A stretch of DNA of 64,000 nt, taken from Nageia nagi. Lineage: Eukaryota; Pinophyta. The DNA lies in contig JBITNC010000001.1 in NCBI GenBank assembly GCA_050084985.1, forward strand, positions 118,606,001 to 118,670,000, read 5' to 3'. The notes below the pieces were generated by a model. It did not search any database and was not told where the DNA came from. It worked only from the letters and a program-made list of their open reading frames with translations. Both the position numbers and the translations under genes were made by a program. Every line of letters starts with the position of its first letter. The first letter of the stretch is position 1. Of this stretch, positions 1 through 12,747 are shown piece after piece.

Positions 1-2400
1 GAACTATTCTAGGGTATCAAATATAAACAACAGTAAGCTAGAAAGCCCAAAAATGTACTTCTTGAGCCAAGAAATACTTCAAAGGCCCAACATATCACTA
101 GGAGAGTTATTAATCATGCAAAATACATCATAAACAACTCTAAAAATATGGTTTCAAACCAAGTGGAGCAATATATCACCAAACACATCAAAGAACATGA
201 TAATAAATGAGATACAAGTATGCAACAACTCAATTAGTGATAAAATAATGAGTACAACACAAAGTATGCCCAAGAGGGCTCATGATTGGCCTCCAAGGAG
301 CCAACTAGGGTATACAACTATGTGGAGATGGATCTTCCTATCAAAACCATTATATAATAATCAAACTCTACCAAATCAGTGGATACCATACTAAAGGGAT
401 CCCTCATAGGCTAGCTCCTATTTAAAAGAATAGATGTTATTTTAGAATACAATTAGATGTATTCAAATATGTAGACTACTTGTGGATGCCTCAACGTAGG
501 CAACCTCACAACATAAACATTTACCTTAACCACTAGTCAAAAGGTGTTACAAGGCTCTTGTACTCTCCTTGTGCACTACACTGAAGGATGCTTGATGTCA
601 CCATGTTTTAAATAATAATAGGGGGTTTTAATATCAAATAAAGTGCATATTTGTAGTGAGGCTCCTTTGACTTTTATAATATATCTTTGCATTTGGATAT
701 CACTTAGGATTCATCCCAAACATCCATAATCTCCATGTTAGCCTCTTGGAGGCCTAATATAACCAACAAGGGTGCCTAGGGACCAAGGATACCCAATATG
801 GGTACTTAAAGGCCATAGATGCCAACATGGGATTCTAAGATGCCATGTATGCCAATGTAAGAGTCCAAGGTGTCATGTAGGCGAACATGGGAGTCTAATG
901 TTCCACATAGATATAGGATCCATGCATGGGTTCTAGGGTATTATCATTAGCCAATGTGGGGGTATAGAATCCTTCCCAAGGTTGGAGCAAGTGCTCAAGC
1001 CCATCGTTGGGTTCTAGGTGTCCATTACGCTATTTTTGATGTTACATGAGGCTTGGTATTCCCATAATCATCATAGGATCTCTAATTCAATTAATTATAA
1101 ATTAAATAACACATCCTAGCTTGGGAGGAAAATTTCCCTCATGGAGCTCACAATGTGGGTCCAATATACCATTATATTTCTATCCTAAGCAACTCATATT
1201 TAATACATGAATAGATAAAATATTTACAAAAGGGAATCCCTAAGATTATAAATTTATTTATTTTTTTAGAAAAAGGGGATGTTATAGGTAATATGTGTGT
1301 GTAGTTATGAATTATTAGTTTCATAAGTTGGACATCATTCTTGACTTATATACTTTGAGAGGAGAGGTGATGAAAGGTCCGAAGAGGTGCTAATGCAACA
1401 AGTATTCTTCTTCATTTTCAATATATGTAATCTTGTGAAAAACTTATTTTACCTTGTATTCTTTCACATTTTTAAAATACATATCTATCATGGTGTAACA
1501 CCTAATAATTATTTCTAAAATTAAATTCTTAAAGCTTTTCTTTTTAGGTTTCAATGATTAAAGAGCCTACATGACCAAGAATATCTAGAATGCATTGTAA
1601 TGATTCATTCCAAGAATAATGAAATAAAACTCACTCATGCAATTAATGCATTTATAGCCCACATATAGTAGACTTGCATGGTTGCATGCAAGTAGAACAT
1701 AGTTATTATGTTAGGGTTATTTCCTAAGTGTTTCATAAAATCAAAGAGTTTAAGGGAATCCTTATTGTAGACATCAAAAACATTATCTATTTAAATAAAT
1801 ATTTATAAAAAATGCTTAAAAGAAAAGATGAAATGAACCTATATCAATTATTTTGATTAAATGGGGTTCTTATATAGATAAATTTAAAATGAATGCTACA
1901 AACAAGGCTCAAAACAAGACAAAAAAGAAGAATAAAGACTCTAGAAAGAGGTAGAATCCATATTATGTTGCTTTCTATTGAAATTATGAATCCAATTTCT
2001 ATGGATGTGCATTATAACTCTTTTTAATATTTCTACACACAATAGTGTAAAACAAATCTAAATTTTTCAATATTTAAAACAAAATTGAATTTTTTTTAAT
2101 ATTTTAAAAAACATTACAAATTTAAACAATATAATTTATGAAAAAATTGCAATATATTATCGCTATATTTTAAGCAAATTCACTCAAAATGTTGTAACTA
2201 ATAATATAATGTTAGTAAAAAAATACATAGCAATAACATGTAAGAAAATTTTTCAAACAAAAAAAATTAAACACACACATGTTAAAAATATATTAGTATA
2301 ATTGAAAATAATCCCAAAAATAATACATGAGAGATGTTATATCTTAAAATTGATTTTACCTCACCAATGAAGTAGGGAGAAAGAAGGTAAATATTAAAAA
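1..2400. other. Degenerate intergenic sequence, no gene seen
   Basis: I find no convincing coding region. The only open frame (197-394, 65 codons) has no recognisable motif. The sequence is AT-rich, with long A/T runs around 2060-2300. The only internal structure I can support is the short tandem array at 751-897. Confidence 0.6.
751..897. repeat. Tandem repeat of about 29-30 bp, five units
   Basis: Five degenerate consecutive units share the pattern 'GCCAACATGGGARTCTAA'. They begin near 751, 780, 810, 838 and 868. Unit spacing is 28-30 bp, with considerable divergence between units. Repeat-like wording continues weakly to about 970. Confidence 0.5.
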
Positions 2401-2406
2401 ATTAAG

Positions 2407-3330
2407 ATGAGGGAGGAAAGAGAATTGAGAGATGGGATCTTGAGGGTTGTAGATGGTGTTTTTCCTATGAGTGATGGTGATGGTTAGGGGTCTAGCTTGG
2501 TGGATGCTTCTATGGATGGACTTGGTCTTGGGGGAAACATTCAATCATAGGGAGTTGAGTCTACTTCAAGTAAGGATGGCTTTTCTCCTAAGGTTTGAGG
2601 GAAGGATCCTGATCTATCCTTAGATCACCATGATAGTTATGGCCCTATGGGATAGAAATAGAAAAAAAATCTCTCCTATGCCTAGGTGGCACATGGGGAA
2701 GTCCTTCAACCATTGGGTAACAAGCTAAATATGAAGGTGATGAAAAGAAAGCTGGTAATTCCTACAAAAATTATCAAGACCATATAGGATGAAGGTGCTC
2801 TTCATTTGGTTAGTGAAATTCCAAATCAATTACTAGCTATTGATAGTGTAAGAGAGTGGGCCTTCATAAAATGTAAGACTATGGGTAGATTCGATGTTGT
2901 GGCCCTACCTAATGACTTTTTCTTGATCAAATTATCTATAAAAGATGATATGATAAATGTTTTATGAGGTGGGCCTTGGATGTTTGTCCAAAGAGAAATG
3001 TTCCTTAGTCACTTGGTTTTGTACTTTGATCCAAAGGAGAAAAGCATTACCTCCATTCTATTATAGGTAAGATTACCAAGCCTTCCACCTCAATACTAGC
3101 ATAATGAAATTTTTTTGGGTATTGGGAATTGGATAGGTGAATTGATAAATATTTATAAATCCATGAGGGACAAGTATAGAATGGTATTTACAAGAATATG
3201 TGTTAGTGTTTACTCATCAGGTTTGTTCCCAAAATTTATAGATCTTGTGTCTGAATTGGAAGTATGAAGGAAGGATATTGAATATGATAAACTTCCCTTG
3301 ATTTGTGAGTTATGTAAATAAAAAGGATAA
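2407..3330 (+). pseudogene. LINE ORF1 remnant, DUF4283-like plus zinc-knuckle region
   Basis: Reading from 2407 gives a protein with several in-frame stops. It still shows the DUF4283 pattern of plant L1 ORF1 proteins: 'GRFDVVALPNDFFLIKL' near 2887-2935 and 'GGPWMFVQREMFLSH' near 2970-3014. A degraded 'PLICELCK' segment near 3300 sits where the zinc knuckle would begin. ORF1 proteins of this family bind the LINE RNA. TAG and TGA stops replace expected Q or R codons, in keeping with C-to-T decay. Downstream sequence to 4228 is probably the rest of ORF1 but I recognise no motif in it. Confidence 0.65.
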
Positions 3331-4228
3331 TTATCCACCTAATTCCAAATAAATAAATAAGAAAGATCAAAGTTGTAGGTATAGAGAAATAATTTTGGGG
3401 ATAAGGAGAATATTGATCCTAATCTTGAGAAAGGAAAACTATCAAGAAAATTTGGTTCCAAAGGAAATGAAATCATTGGAGGAATCTTAGGTATGATCAT
3501 CATGGATAATACCTTTTCCAATTTGGAGGTTGAAGATATCAAAGAGATCTAGGTGGAGGTTATGATTCTAGGGTCTGAGCTGATGTTGGTGTCCCTTGAT
3601 GATCCTCTTGAGAGGAAGAATCAAGAAATATCAAGTTAATTAGATCCAAATGTTTTAGACTCATTGGCCATTTTCCAAGAAACTCCTTTTCCTATGGATG
3701 TATATGTTGAAATGTTAGGGATGCCTATGAAGGAATAATTCATCCCAAATGGTGATGAAGTTCCATGTTTGGAAGTTCTAAGAATCTTACCTTCCATTAC
3801 TAGTACTATGACTTAAGAAGAACTAAGGGTGGTTACTATGCTACAGGAACAAGGTCATATCTCTCAACCTTTGGAGGAACCAAGTACCTTGGATGGGTTG
3901 TGAAGTGTTTCTTTTAACTAAATCCATATAGCTTTGAGGGAGCTCCTCCCCACACTAGAAGAAGTTTCTCCTTAGCTCACTCTAATTGGGTAATTTTGGG
4001 ATGAGGAGGAGGATGATTTGATAATTTCTATAGGATAGTTTGAGGATACTCAAAAAAACCAAAAAATTAGGAAATAAATATGCAAGTAAATATGGGTAAT
4101 ATCAACTTGTCAAGCATCCCTCAAATGGGGTTATTCAAGTTTAAGATATGAAGGCTAACATTGAGAAAGGTGCTCAAGCTATTTTAGTTAAAGGGTGGTG
4201 GAAGAGAACTCATAAACTTAAGAAATGA

Positions 4229-4880
4229 AGGTTTTATCATGGAATATGAGGGGGATTAATACTCGAAGAAGACACTGAAGCCTATTTTCTGAGAGAAATG
4301 ATTTAAATTTGGATATTATATTAATTCAATAAATCAAAGGATGGATAAAATGGCTATTTTCAAGAATGTGTTATGGAGGGAGGAAGATTGGGAAGGTTTT
4401 CCTATAGAAGGTTAGTCTAGTGGTCTCATGTGTTTATGGTATTGAAACAAATTTGAAGATATACCTGTAATATCTAATCCCTCTTTTTGTTCTATTTTGT
4501 TAGAGAATAAGGATCAATGGATTGTCATAAGTTTGTATGCTCCAATGATGTGTGTGAGGTGGAAGGTACTTTAGGAGTCTTTACAAAAAATGAAAGAAGC
4601 CTTTATAGGTATCCCTTGGATCATAGAAGGTGATTTTAATATGCCTCTATTTCTCTCTAAAAATAAAGGTGGGGTTGAGGTCTTTTCTAAAAGCATGAGG
4701 ATTTCTCTTATTTCATCCACACCAATAACTTAATGGATGTGGAGTGGAGAAGAGTTAAATTTAATTAGATGAATAGAATATTGGGAGATCAAAACATTAA
4801 TATTAAGTTGGATAGGGTTCTCTTCTCCATGGATATCTTGAAAAGTTTGAGATTCCACTTTGATGATCGATCCTAAGACT
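4229..4880 (+). pseudogene. LINE endonuclease domain remnant
   Basis: The segment starts 'MKVLSWNMRGINTRRRH', the classic start of plant L1 apurinic-like endonucleases ('..WN.RG..'). It continues with frameshifts into 'VISLYAPMM' near 4527, 'WIIEGDFNMPLF' near 4618 (the GDFN motif) and 'LDRVLFSMDI' near 4810. This nuclease nicks target DNA to prime reverse transcription. At least three frameshifts and many stops show it is dead. Confidence 0.75.
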
Positions 4881-5248
4881 ACCTCAAATCATAAACATTT
4901 ACTATGGAAAATCCTTAACCAATTATGACTCTTTAATTCCCCCTTTTGATTTGTGAAAATATGGTTATCTCATCAGGACTTGAAGGGTAATATTTAACCA
5001 TGGTGGTTATGTCCTTCTTAAGAATTTTGCTTGCTCTAATTTCTAAGAAGCTTAGGTTCATTAAAAATAATCTAGAAATTTGGAATCGATAAGTCTATGG
5101 AATGGTTTCTCAAAGAAAGGGGGATATCTAAGGGCAAGTTAGTAAGTTCAAGATCTAGTATTAAGATAATGTATTCATTGAGGAGCTTATTTGTAAAGAG
5201 AAGGATCTACTTTGCCAATGGAACAACATGTTGTACTAGGAGGAAATA

Positions 5249-6420
5249 ATGTGGAAGCAAAAATTAAGAATTTCTTGGTTAAAAGAAGCAGATAAGAACA
5301 CTAAGTTCTTTCATGTGTATACTCTTAAACATAGCAGTCAAAATTCTATTAAGGAAGTCCTTTGTAATGATGGCTCATCATTTGAAGATCTAGGTTATAA
5401 ATTATCTAGTTGTAGCACTATTTTAGATACTTAATGATTACCTTAGCAACAACTTTTAAGATGAGGAAATTAAGGCTACAATGTTCAATATTTTAAGTAC
5501 AAAAGCCTTGGGGCTTGATGTCTTTTCTAGTTATTTTTTTGAATACTTCTATAATATTGTGAGAAGGAGGTAATAGTTGTTGTGAAGGAGTTCCAAGTTA
5601 CCAAAGTACTTCTCAATAATGTGAATTCCAATTTTATTTCCCTTATCCCTAAAATCCCTTATGTAAAAGAGTTTAGTAAGTTTTGCTGTATCATTCTTTG
5701 TAGTGTTTTGTATAAGATTAATTCTAAATTGCTTTCCAATAAGATGAAATACATTCTCCCCTTTATTATTAGCCATAATTAAGGAGTTTTTTTAAGTCAA
5801 TGACAAATCTTGGATGGGATCATAACTATTCATGAAGTTGCTCACTCTATAATGAAATATGGAAATGAGGGGATGTTATTGAAGCTAGATGTGAGGAAAG
5901 CTTATGATAGGATGGATTGGTACTACCAATTAGTTGTTTTGAGAAAATTTGACTTTAGGGAGGATTGCATTGTACTTATGGAGTGTATTTTCTTGGTATC
6001 CTTCTTTATGTTGATCAATAGTGCTATGACTAGTATCCTTCTTTATGTTGATCAATAGTGCTATGACTAGATAATTTCCTAGCAAGAGGGGCCTTTGTCA
6101 AGGGGATCCTTTTTAATCCTTTTTTTACCATTATGGCTGAAGCCTTAAGGATAAGCTTGATGTATGTTATGGCCTTTGGAAATATTGAGCCAATTAAACC
6201 TACTATTTCATGTCAACCCATGTCATTTCAACAGTTCATGGATGACACTATTATTGACTTTAAATCTTTAATTCCACAAGCTAAGGTGGTAAAAATAATT
6301 GCAAGTTTATATGAGATTGCATTTGGGTAGAGAATCAACTTTTAAAAGAGAAAGATTTATTTTCTAAATACAATGGTAGGCTACAACTAATACTCACTAA
6401 TATCTTTAAATGCTAAATTG
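5249..6420 (+). pseudogene. LINE reverse transcriptase remnant
   Basis: The 5249-5434 frame gives 'WLKEADKNTKFFHVYTLKH', the conserved plant L1 segment just before RT. RT motifs follow in broken frames: 'FISLIPKI' (about 5634-5657), 'LKLDVRKAYDRMDW' (5879-5920, holding the first catalytic Asp) and 'FMDDTIIDF' (6235-6261, replacing the usual YADD/FADD box). A 42-bp direct duplication lies at about 5992-6073 (the words around 'tccttctttatgttgatcaa' occur twice). It disrupts the frame, so the enzyme is inactive. Confidence 0.8.
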
Positions 6421-7254
6421 ATGAGCTCCTAGTTACTTATTTGGGGATGCCACTTTTCAAAGGGGGTATGAAGGAATTTATATAGAATCTAGTGATTGAG
6501 AGGTACTCTAAAAGATTAGCTAGATAGGTAATGTTAAGTATAGTTAGTAAAGTAAAACTATTTAAATTGATTCTCCAAAGCTTACAGATCTACTTCATGT
6601 TGATCTTCAATATGCCTCCCTTTGTGAGGGATAAGTTAGATCAACTTCAAAGGAATGACTTGTAGAGTGGGGATGAAATATGAAATGACATGATGTAGTG
6701 CCATGGGAGAAAGTTTATAAGTTTAAGTAGAAAGGGGGCCTAGGTTTATATAATGTCTCCCAAATGAACCTAAATTTGATGGGTAAGTTAGGTTCAAAAG
6801 TGGATAAGCTAGATAATCCCCTATGGGTGGACATTATCAAAGCTATGTACTTACAAGAGGACCCCTTTTTGGACTAGGTACAACCATAGTTAGGATCATC
6901 TTCTTTCCCTCTTCCAAATCCAATGGGTGGTTACCCAAAATTTAAAGGATTTTTATCTACAATGGGTAAGCCCTTTCAAAAGCACATGATTAAAAAAAAC
7001 TTTAGAACCTTAGTCTACCACACTTGGTGTGGTGTGTGTGGAGGGAAAGAAACCACATAGTCTTGAGAGGGGAAGAGACCCAAGATTTTAAATTGGTAAC
7101 TAACATTTGTAATTTTGTAATGTAAAATCTAGAGGTCATTAAGTTTAATAATGTTTAATAAATGGATAAGAAAATGCCAATTTTGTTGAATTGGGACATG
7201 GAGAGAAGAAGTGATCTCCCTCCTACACACCTTAGAATAGAGGCCAATTGGAAT

Positions 7255-7705
7255 CCTCCCCTAGTGGGGTAGTTGATGCTGAATTTTGATGGAGCATCAA
7301 GAGGGAACTTCGTACCAGCAAGATTTGGAGGTGTTGTGAGAGATAATGGGGTAGAATCATTATGATAATTATGAAACCTATGTGTTAGCAAACAAGTCAC
7401 TATGAAGAGGCTTGACTAGCTTTCATCTACTTAAATTCTATTGAGAATCTAAGGTACCCCAATTTTAGGTAGTAGGGGATTCGATTAATATAATGAATAT
7501 CCTAAAATGTATCTCTATACCAAGTTGGAATATTGTAGGAATGATATTGGAGGCAAAATTCATTTTAAAACACATGGAAAATTTATTTGCGGAGCACAAC
7601 TTCAAGGAGGCCAATGCAATGGCTGACCATCTAGCCAATGAGGTTATAAGCTTGGAAAAGTTGATTATTTTGGAGGTAACATTTATAGAGATCACCCTCT
7701 AGTAT
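7255..7705 (+). pseudogene. LINE-terminal RNase H remnant
   Basis: The 3' end of many plant L1 elements carries an RNase H. Here 'LNFDGASRGNF' (7277-7309) matches its first catalytic region ('.NFDGA..GN.G.AG.G'). The frame at 7493-7702 ends 'EHNFKEANAMADHLANEV', the typical C-terminal motif with the last catalytic Asp. Frameshifts and TAG codons separate the parts. I take its end as near the LINE 3' end. Confidence 0.7.
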
Positions 7706-7759
7706 CCCTAAAGGATTCTCATGGCCATGATAAGGAGTTGGTGTAGTTGGGGGTGATGA

Positions 7760-8340
7760 TGGCCCAAGGGGATTCGAATCAAAGGAAGATAGGGAAATGA
7801 TTTATGTAATGGGATGTGGGAAGGAGATTTTCTTAGTGGGGAATTTATTGAAATTTTATTATTTTTCAAATTTAGTGACCATTAGGGCTATAGGGGAATG
7901 TATTAGGTGGACAAATAAATTCATTTCAGGGGTGAGTTGCCAATTGGCATCTTTGCCACTTAGTCATAATCATCATTCGATATAGATGATTGGCATAATT
8001 ATGAATTTAACACCCCATGATTTATTTACATTCACTAATCTTTGGTATTGAGGGTGGGGTGATGGGACATTTAACCTTAAAAGAGTATCATGGGTGTGAT
8101 GGTGATGTGACTAGGGTACAAGCTAATCCCCACCCTAGTATGTAGGGATATCATCCAACATAAGATATTACCTTAGTAGCACATATTCCATGCATTATCT
8201 TATATGTGGAGATTTATCAGGATCCCTTGATGTCCTTTCAACATAAGAGGCAAACTTGAGGCACTCTTGATATATATTGTTTTGTGTGGCTAGGAAAGTG
8301 GGCTTTGTAAGGTTGCAATACTAAGATAGGTTCCCTAACA
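7760..8340. other. No gene seen
   Basis: This is degenerate sequence after the LINE coding part and may include its 3' untranslated region. I see no poly(A) tail, motif or clear repeat. The 62-codon frame at 7797 has no recognisable motif. Confidence 0.4.
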
Positions 8341-8900
8341 ACCTAAATGAAGGTATGAAGCTCCATTGGAGCCTCATTTAGAGTTAGAGGTTCTAAATGT
8401 GTCAAAGGTGGTGCATAATATTTTGTAGTAGGATGGTATTTTGTCCTTCCTAGAAAGGTTTAATGGTAATGATGAAGATTTATCACATTAACTTAAAGCA
8501 AGTTGAAAGGGGATATGGTGGAAATTTTTGGCATTTCCTTTAAAGTGAACCAAGCTATGTTGTCCAAGGTGATAGTACTAAGGTTATCCATTGAGAAAAC
8601 CATAGTCTTAAGGTAAACCTGGTAAAATTATACAAAGGAGAGTACAAATTATAAAGATACCATACTAGAGTGGCCTAGGTCATGCTACTTGACCCATGGG
8701 AGAGTTTTCCATGGTTATGATGCAATATATTACAATGGATAACTCTAATAATAGAGTTTGTAGCTTCTATTTTACTTTCTAGAACTACATGTGGTGGTGG
8801 AATTTGAATGTCCTGACCTTTCAATATGTGGAGTTGGATAATATGGATAAGTGTATTAAATGTAAGAGGTTCAAGGTTTGAATATAGGAAGGTCTCATTA
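8340..8900 (+). pseudogene. Possible decayed retroelement ORF
   Basis: In one plus-strand frame the words 'FLERFNGNDEDLSH' (about 8448-8490), 'KGIWWKFLAFPL' and 'MGEFSMVMMQYITMDN' are separated by stops. The wording resembles a conserved plant retroelement ORF that I know only by pattern and cannot name. The support is weak. Minus-strand frames over the same stretch (8675-8926, 8975-9259) show no motif and I treat them as shadows. Confidence 0.25.
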
Positions 8901-10852
8901 AAATGATTTTCAAGCATATGATTCAAAATGGATGATTATAGACAAGTTTCACCTAAGAAAGCCTTTGTAATTGATCATATTGGTGCATGAAAGGTCGAAG
9001 ATGAAGGGAGTGCCAAGGGAATGGAGAATCCCAAGCCAACTACGAGTGTGAAGCATGAGGATGTTGATTGGAGCCCCATAAAGATACCTAGTCTAAGTAA
9101 TATTAAAGGGGCAATGATGGTATATTTTGCTTTAGAGTACTTGGGGTCAATAGGGGAACAAAAAAATGAGGAGGTTGAGGATCCTAAGTAGTGTAAGGAG
9201 AGATATGCAATTGAGTATGTGGATACTAAGAACCAAGAGAAGGGGTATGATGATGACACCCAAGTAGATCTAGTTATGGATGCTATGGAAGCTAATGATG
9301 GAAATAGGTTTAACTAATCAGATCTTAGTCATAAGGGGATCATCAAAGGGATGATGAGAGTGGTAATCTATATTACAAAGGTAGTAGGGAAGATACATTT
9401 TTTCATAAGCCTACATGTCTATGGCATAACTACAATATCCTATATAGTATTTATATAGTTTTGGGACATTCTTTAGCCCTATTTTGTTCATGATCATAAT
9501 ATATATCAATTGATTAACAATGTACATGGTTATAATTCCTTAAAAATCACTCTTTTCATGTAAGATAAAAAAAGTAGGGAGAAGAATTAGGAATTACCAT
9601 CAAGATGTTGAAGAGGAGCCTTCAAGGATGGATATAATACCACTTGAAATAACTAATCCTAAATGACTAATTTATCTTCTAACAAGATCTCATAAATCTC
9701 TCTAAAACATCATCACAATATCATAAACAAGATAACCAATCTTATAAATTTGATACCAATATAAAGTGATTTATCCAACCAAGGGAGTACATCCATTAAT
9801 CTAAGATCTTCTTATTCTTAAAGAGTACTCTCTTATAATAACTCTTCCTTACTTATCCTAACAACCCTAAAGTATAAATTTATTACAAACTTGAGTGAGT
9901 AATCTCAAGGAGAGGGTCCTCTATTTATAGGACAAAATTCTTCCTTGGATCACCCTTTTACCCATTGTACAATGTCATGTCATGCATCACCCTTTTACCT
10001 AAGGGGAATTGTCATGAGATTAAGTGTAGGACAAGTTAAATTATTTTATTCAAAAATACTTAAAATATATATTGGGATACTTTTAATTATTAGTGAATTT
10101 ACATTATCATATTAACTATATACTTAATGTATCTAATCTTAAGTATTAATTGGATTGCATTAAGAGACCTTACAATAATACATTATACATTTAAATAGAT
10201 AAAATAAGTACTTGAATGATATACATAATGAATATGATATTTAGGTGGAAGTCATTAATTACAAAAGGATGTAATCAAGGATGTTTGAAAGGTTTTAAAA
10301 CTATTCAAAGCAAAGACAATAGGCCATCCTAAAATAATCTTAGGTTGAATTTAAACTTATATGTGTGCATAATAGTTATTTTTTACCCACATAGAGCAAG
10401 GAAGGAATAATTAATTAACTTGAATCATGTGAAGAGAAATCATCTATATATGCATTTATAAAGATACATCTCACCCATATGGAATGAGATAGCTTCATAG
10501 TCACATTTTCAAAGTATTCTGAGAGATTATAAAGGTGCTCTATATTGGAACCTCTCCTATAGTTTGATCCTTCATTATTTTCTCTTTTTCTTTTTTCTTA
10601 TGAAAATGACTATGTTATTGATAATATCTATATATGATGCCCTTTTGATATTATATTCTTGTGGTAAATTGATTTGTTTATTTTTTGTTTTACCTTTCTT
10701 TCCCTTTTTGTTTTCCTTTTGGTGTAAGTAACAATGTACATTGATACATGGGATTTAGACTAGGTGAATAATTGGAAAGCAACATTACTTGTTAAAAAAC
10801 TATATGACATATGTTTATATCTATCCTTGCTCTAGATTGAACTCAATAATAG
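8900..10852. other. Degenerate sequence with one LTR-like block
   Basis: I see no coding motif. The segment 9767-10189 reads like a minus-strand LTR and is listed separately. 10190-10852 is AT-rich with T-runs near 10570-10730 and no recognisable feature. Confidence 0.4.
9767..10189 (-). repeat. LTR-like block, minus orientation, solo or truncated
   Basis: On the minus strand a strong TATA motif, CCTATAAATAGAGGACC (about 9926-9942), is followed by about 150 bases of U5-like sequence. Just outside the inferred LTR end lies ATTGGTATCAAA (about 9750-9761), which resembles the initiator-Met primer site TGGTATCAGAGC. The left edge TG and right edge CA are guesses. No second copy is in the window, so this stays tentative. 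Confidence 0.3.
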
Positions 10853-11268
10853 TGTATACAACTAATTTGAAGCACCTTTTAAGCTTATATTAGTTGTTGC
10901 ATGATCCTAAGGTTAATAAATTTTATTTTAATGGTGTACCTTTGATTTTATCAAATTAAGTTGATATAAGTAATATTCTTATAATATCTCCTTTTTCTAT
11001 GTATAGGGTCATCCTAGCATCGATACTAAGTTGCATATGAATTTGGTGGATCTTTAAAAAATAAAAGGAGGCATGATCTATAATAAATCATTAGATCTTA
11101 GCCTTGGTAGTTGGTAAATCCTTAAAAATTAAGTTATCTATCGCTACTACATTTTATCAATTTTGCATCATACCATACGTCATAAAATTATATTTTGTTA
11201 CCATGATGCAAGATGCATCATTGTTTGGTATGTTGATGATACATAAATCTATATAAAACCATTTTTTT

Positions 11269-11364
11269 GATGCCTTAGCTGATGCATCAATTGACACATT
11301 AGTTAATACATCAATTGAGGCATCAATTGACACATCAGTTGATGCATCAGTTGAGGCATTTGAT
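11269..11364. repeat. 12-bp tandem array, eight units (CACTA subterminal)
   Basis: Eight consecutive 12-bp units begin at 11269 and every 12 bases to 11353. Variants include GATGCATCAATT, GACACATCAGTT and GAGGCATCAATT. Short clustered repeats near the ends are the usual binding sites for CACTA transposase accessory proteins. The array creates a spurious minus-strand open frame rich in Asp-Ala-Ser. Confidence 0.75.
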
Positions 11365-11544
11365 TGCATCAAATAATCTATCAAGTTATACATGGAATTG
11401 AAAAAAAATATGTGGATCATGCACATGGATCATGTCATGATCCACTATTGACCTTAGATGCATTTTCTTGATTCATAGTAAATTTTTAATGGTGGGAATG
11501 ATGTCATTGATGAGTGAATGAAGGAGTTTTCCCTTTATAAGGGC

Positions 11545-11681
11545 ATTTTGGTGATGTAGATCTATAGGAGATGAATACATGTTGAATGCATTTTTGGGAA
11601 TTTAGGTCTATAGGAGTCAAATACCTATTGGATGCATTTTTGGTGATGCATGTCTATAGAAGTTGAAGACAAGTTAAAGGC
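11545..11681. repeat. Three tandem units of about 45 bp inside the CACTA element
   Basis: The units start at about 11545, 11590 and 11636. They share ATTTTTGG.GATG, then GTCTATAGGAG and a closing G.ATGC. Identity between units is moderate. Confidence 0.55.
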
Positions 11682-12747
11682 ATCATTAATTTGGTGGACA
11701 CCCATGAATTTTTTGATTGTATTATCAAATTACACATCTTGTCATGGAATATGATAATTTTAGGTTACCAAATATATGGATTTTCTCAATAGGCATTGAA
11801 ACTATTTCACCAAATGCAATAAATACTAGCAATAGTTCAACCAAATGAATTTAGCTTTCCTAGCATCCTCAAATAATACACCAAACTAAGAGATTTGTAA
11901 AAGGGTTTATACATACATAAAATACTCTTTAAAATTAATTTTTTATTAGATGTTGTGGTTATGAGTGCCTTGTTAGACATATATGCAAATTATGTAAGGA
12001 ATTCACATGAATTATTTGACAATATGCATGATATAAACAAGAAATCTTCTTCATTCCTATAATTTGGATGTATTGGTTAACTCTTTATATGTCATGTATA
12101 ACATTAATTATTTGATGCTAATAATATCGATATATGACATAAGGGATGACTTCATAATTGATGCAAAAAATGATGCTTTGTTTGAAAATACCCTTAGCAT
12201 CAATTAATGCATCATGATTTATACAATTTAATAAAAGCATTATGGATTGATGCATAGGATGACACAAAATTGCTAAAATGTAGTAGTGTATCAAAACTAA
12301 TTATTGAGATCCAAGATCTTTTATTAAAAAGAGATATTTTGCATACATATTTAGAAATAATTCTAGAATAGTGACCTAAATCAATAGGAATATTAGTTTC
12401 AACACTATTAGTATTGTGAATGCTAAGGTACATACTTCATTTTACTTTAAAATTATAAATCTAAGATCTAGTACTTAACAAGCTTCTATCTAGAAGTAGT
12501 ATCACTAACAAGGTAGGTTAAAGGTATATTTATCATATCTCTTATCTCATAGATTATAAATTTGATTTTATAACTTAGGTCATTCACATTTATTATTTAT
12601 CATTTTATTTTATTACTATATTTCCATATTCTATTATATTAAGCATCCCATGCAATACACTCCATAGTTTTGTTCTTAACTTAAGTAGATGCACTATCAC
12701 CTTATAATACCTTTCTAAATTAGGGGTTATATTTTCTCATATATATA

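Larger units (their letters stand above)
2400..7760 (+). mobile_element. Decayed L1-type LINE (plant L1 with RNase H)
   Basis: The order of recognisable domains is that of plant L1 retrotransposons: DUF4283-like ORF1 (2407-3330), endonuclease (from 4229), the pre-RT segment (5249-5434), RT (5580-6420) and a terminal RNase H (7255-7705). All lie on the plus strand. The element is riddled with stops and frameshifts and cannot be active. I could not define a poly(A) tail or target-site duplication, so both ends are approximate. Only one copy is present, so no family consensus can be derived here. Confidence 0.8.
11142..12288. mobile_element. Non-autonomous CACTA (EnSpm/CMC) element
   Basis: The left end reads CGCTACTACATTTTATCAAT. 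The right end, on the complementary strand, reads CACTACTACATTTTAGCAAT, so the termini are inverted repeats of about 30 bp with a few mismatches. The outer CACTA is intact on the right and CGCTA on the left. It is flanked by TAT on both sides (11139-11141 and 12289-12291), the 3-bp duplication expected of this superfamily. The element lacks any transposase-like frame. It contains two internal tandem arrays. It is inserted into the R 5' LTR, and the unoccupied allele is visible in the R 3' LTR near 45690. Confidence 0.8.
10853..12745 (+). repeat. R 5' LTR, interrupted by a CACTA element
   Basis: The left part, 10853-11138, matches 45383-45680 (shared wording around 'CACCTTTTAAGC', 'AAAAGGAGGCATGATC' and 'AATAAATCAT'). 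The right part, 12292-12745, matches 45690-46163 (shared 'GACCTAAATCAATAG', 'TATCTAGAAGTA', 'TGCACTATCAC'). Exactly 1147 bp plus a 3-bp duplication separates them. The LTR proper is about 740 bp. The start TGTATACAACTAATTTG is a decayed form of the edge seen in the other elements here. The end is uncertain by a few bases. Confidence 0.65.

Noticed and set aside
11157-11426. Minus-strand 89-codon frame with Asp-Ala-Ser repeats
   Set aside because: Its repetitive protein is produced by the 12-bp DNA array of the CACTA element; no start context or family similarity.
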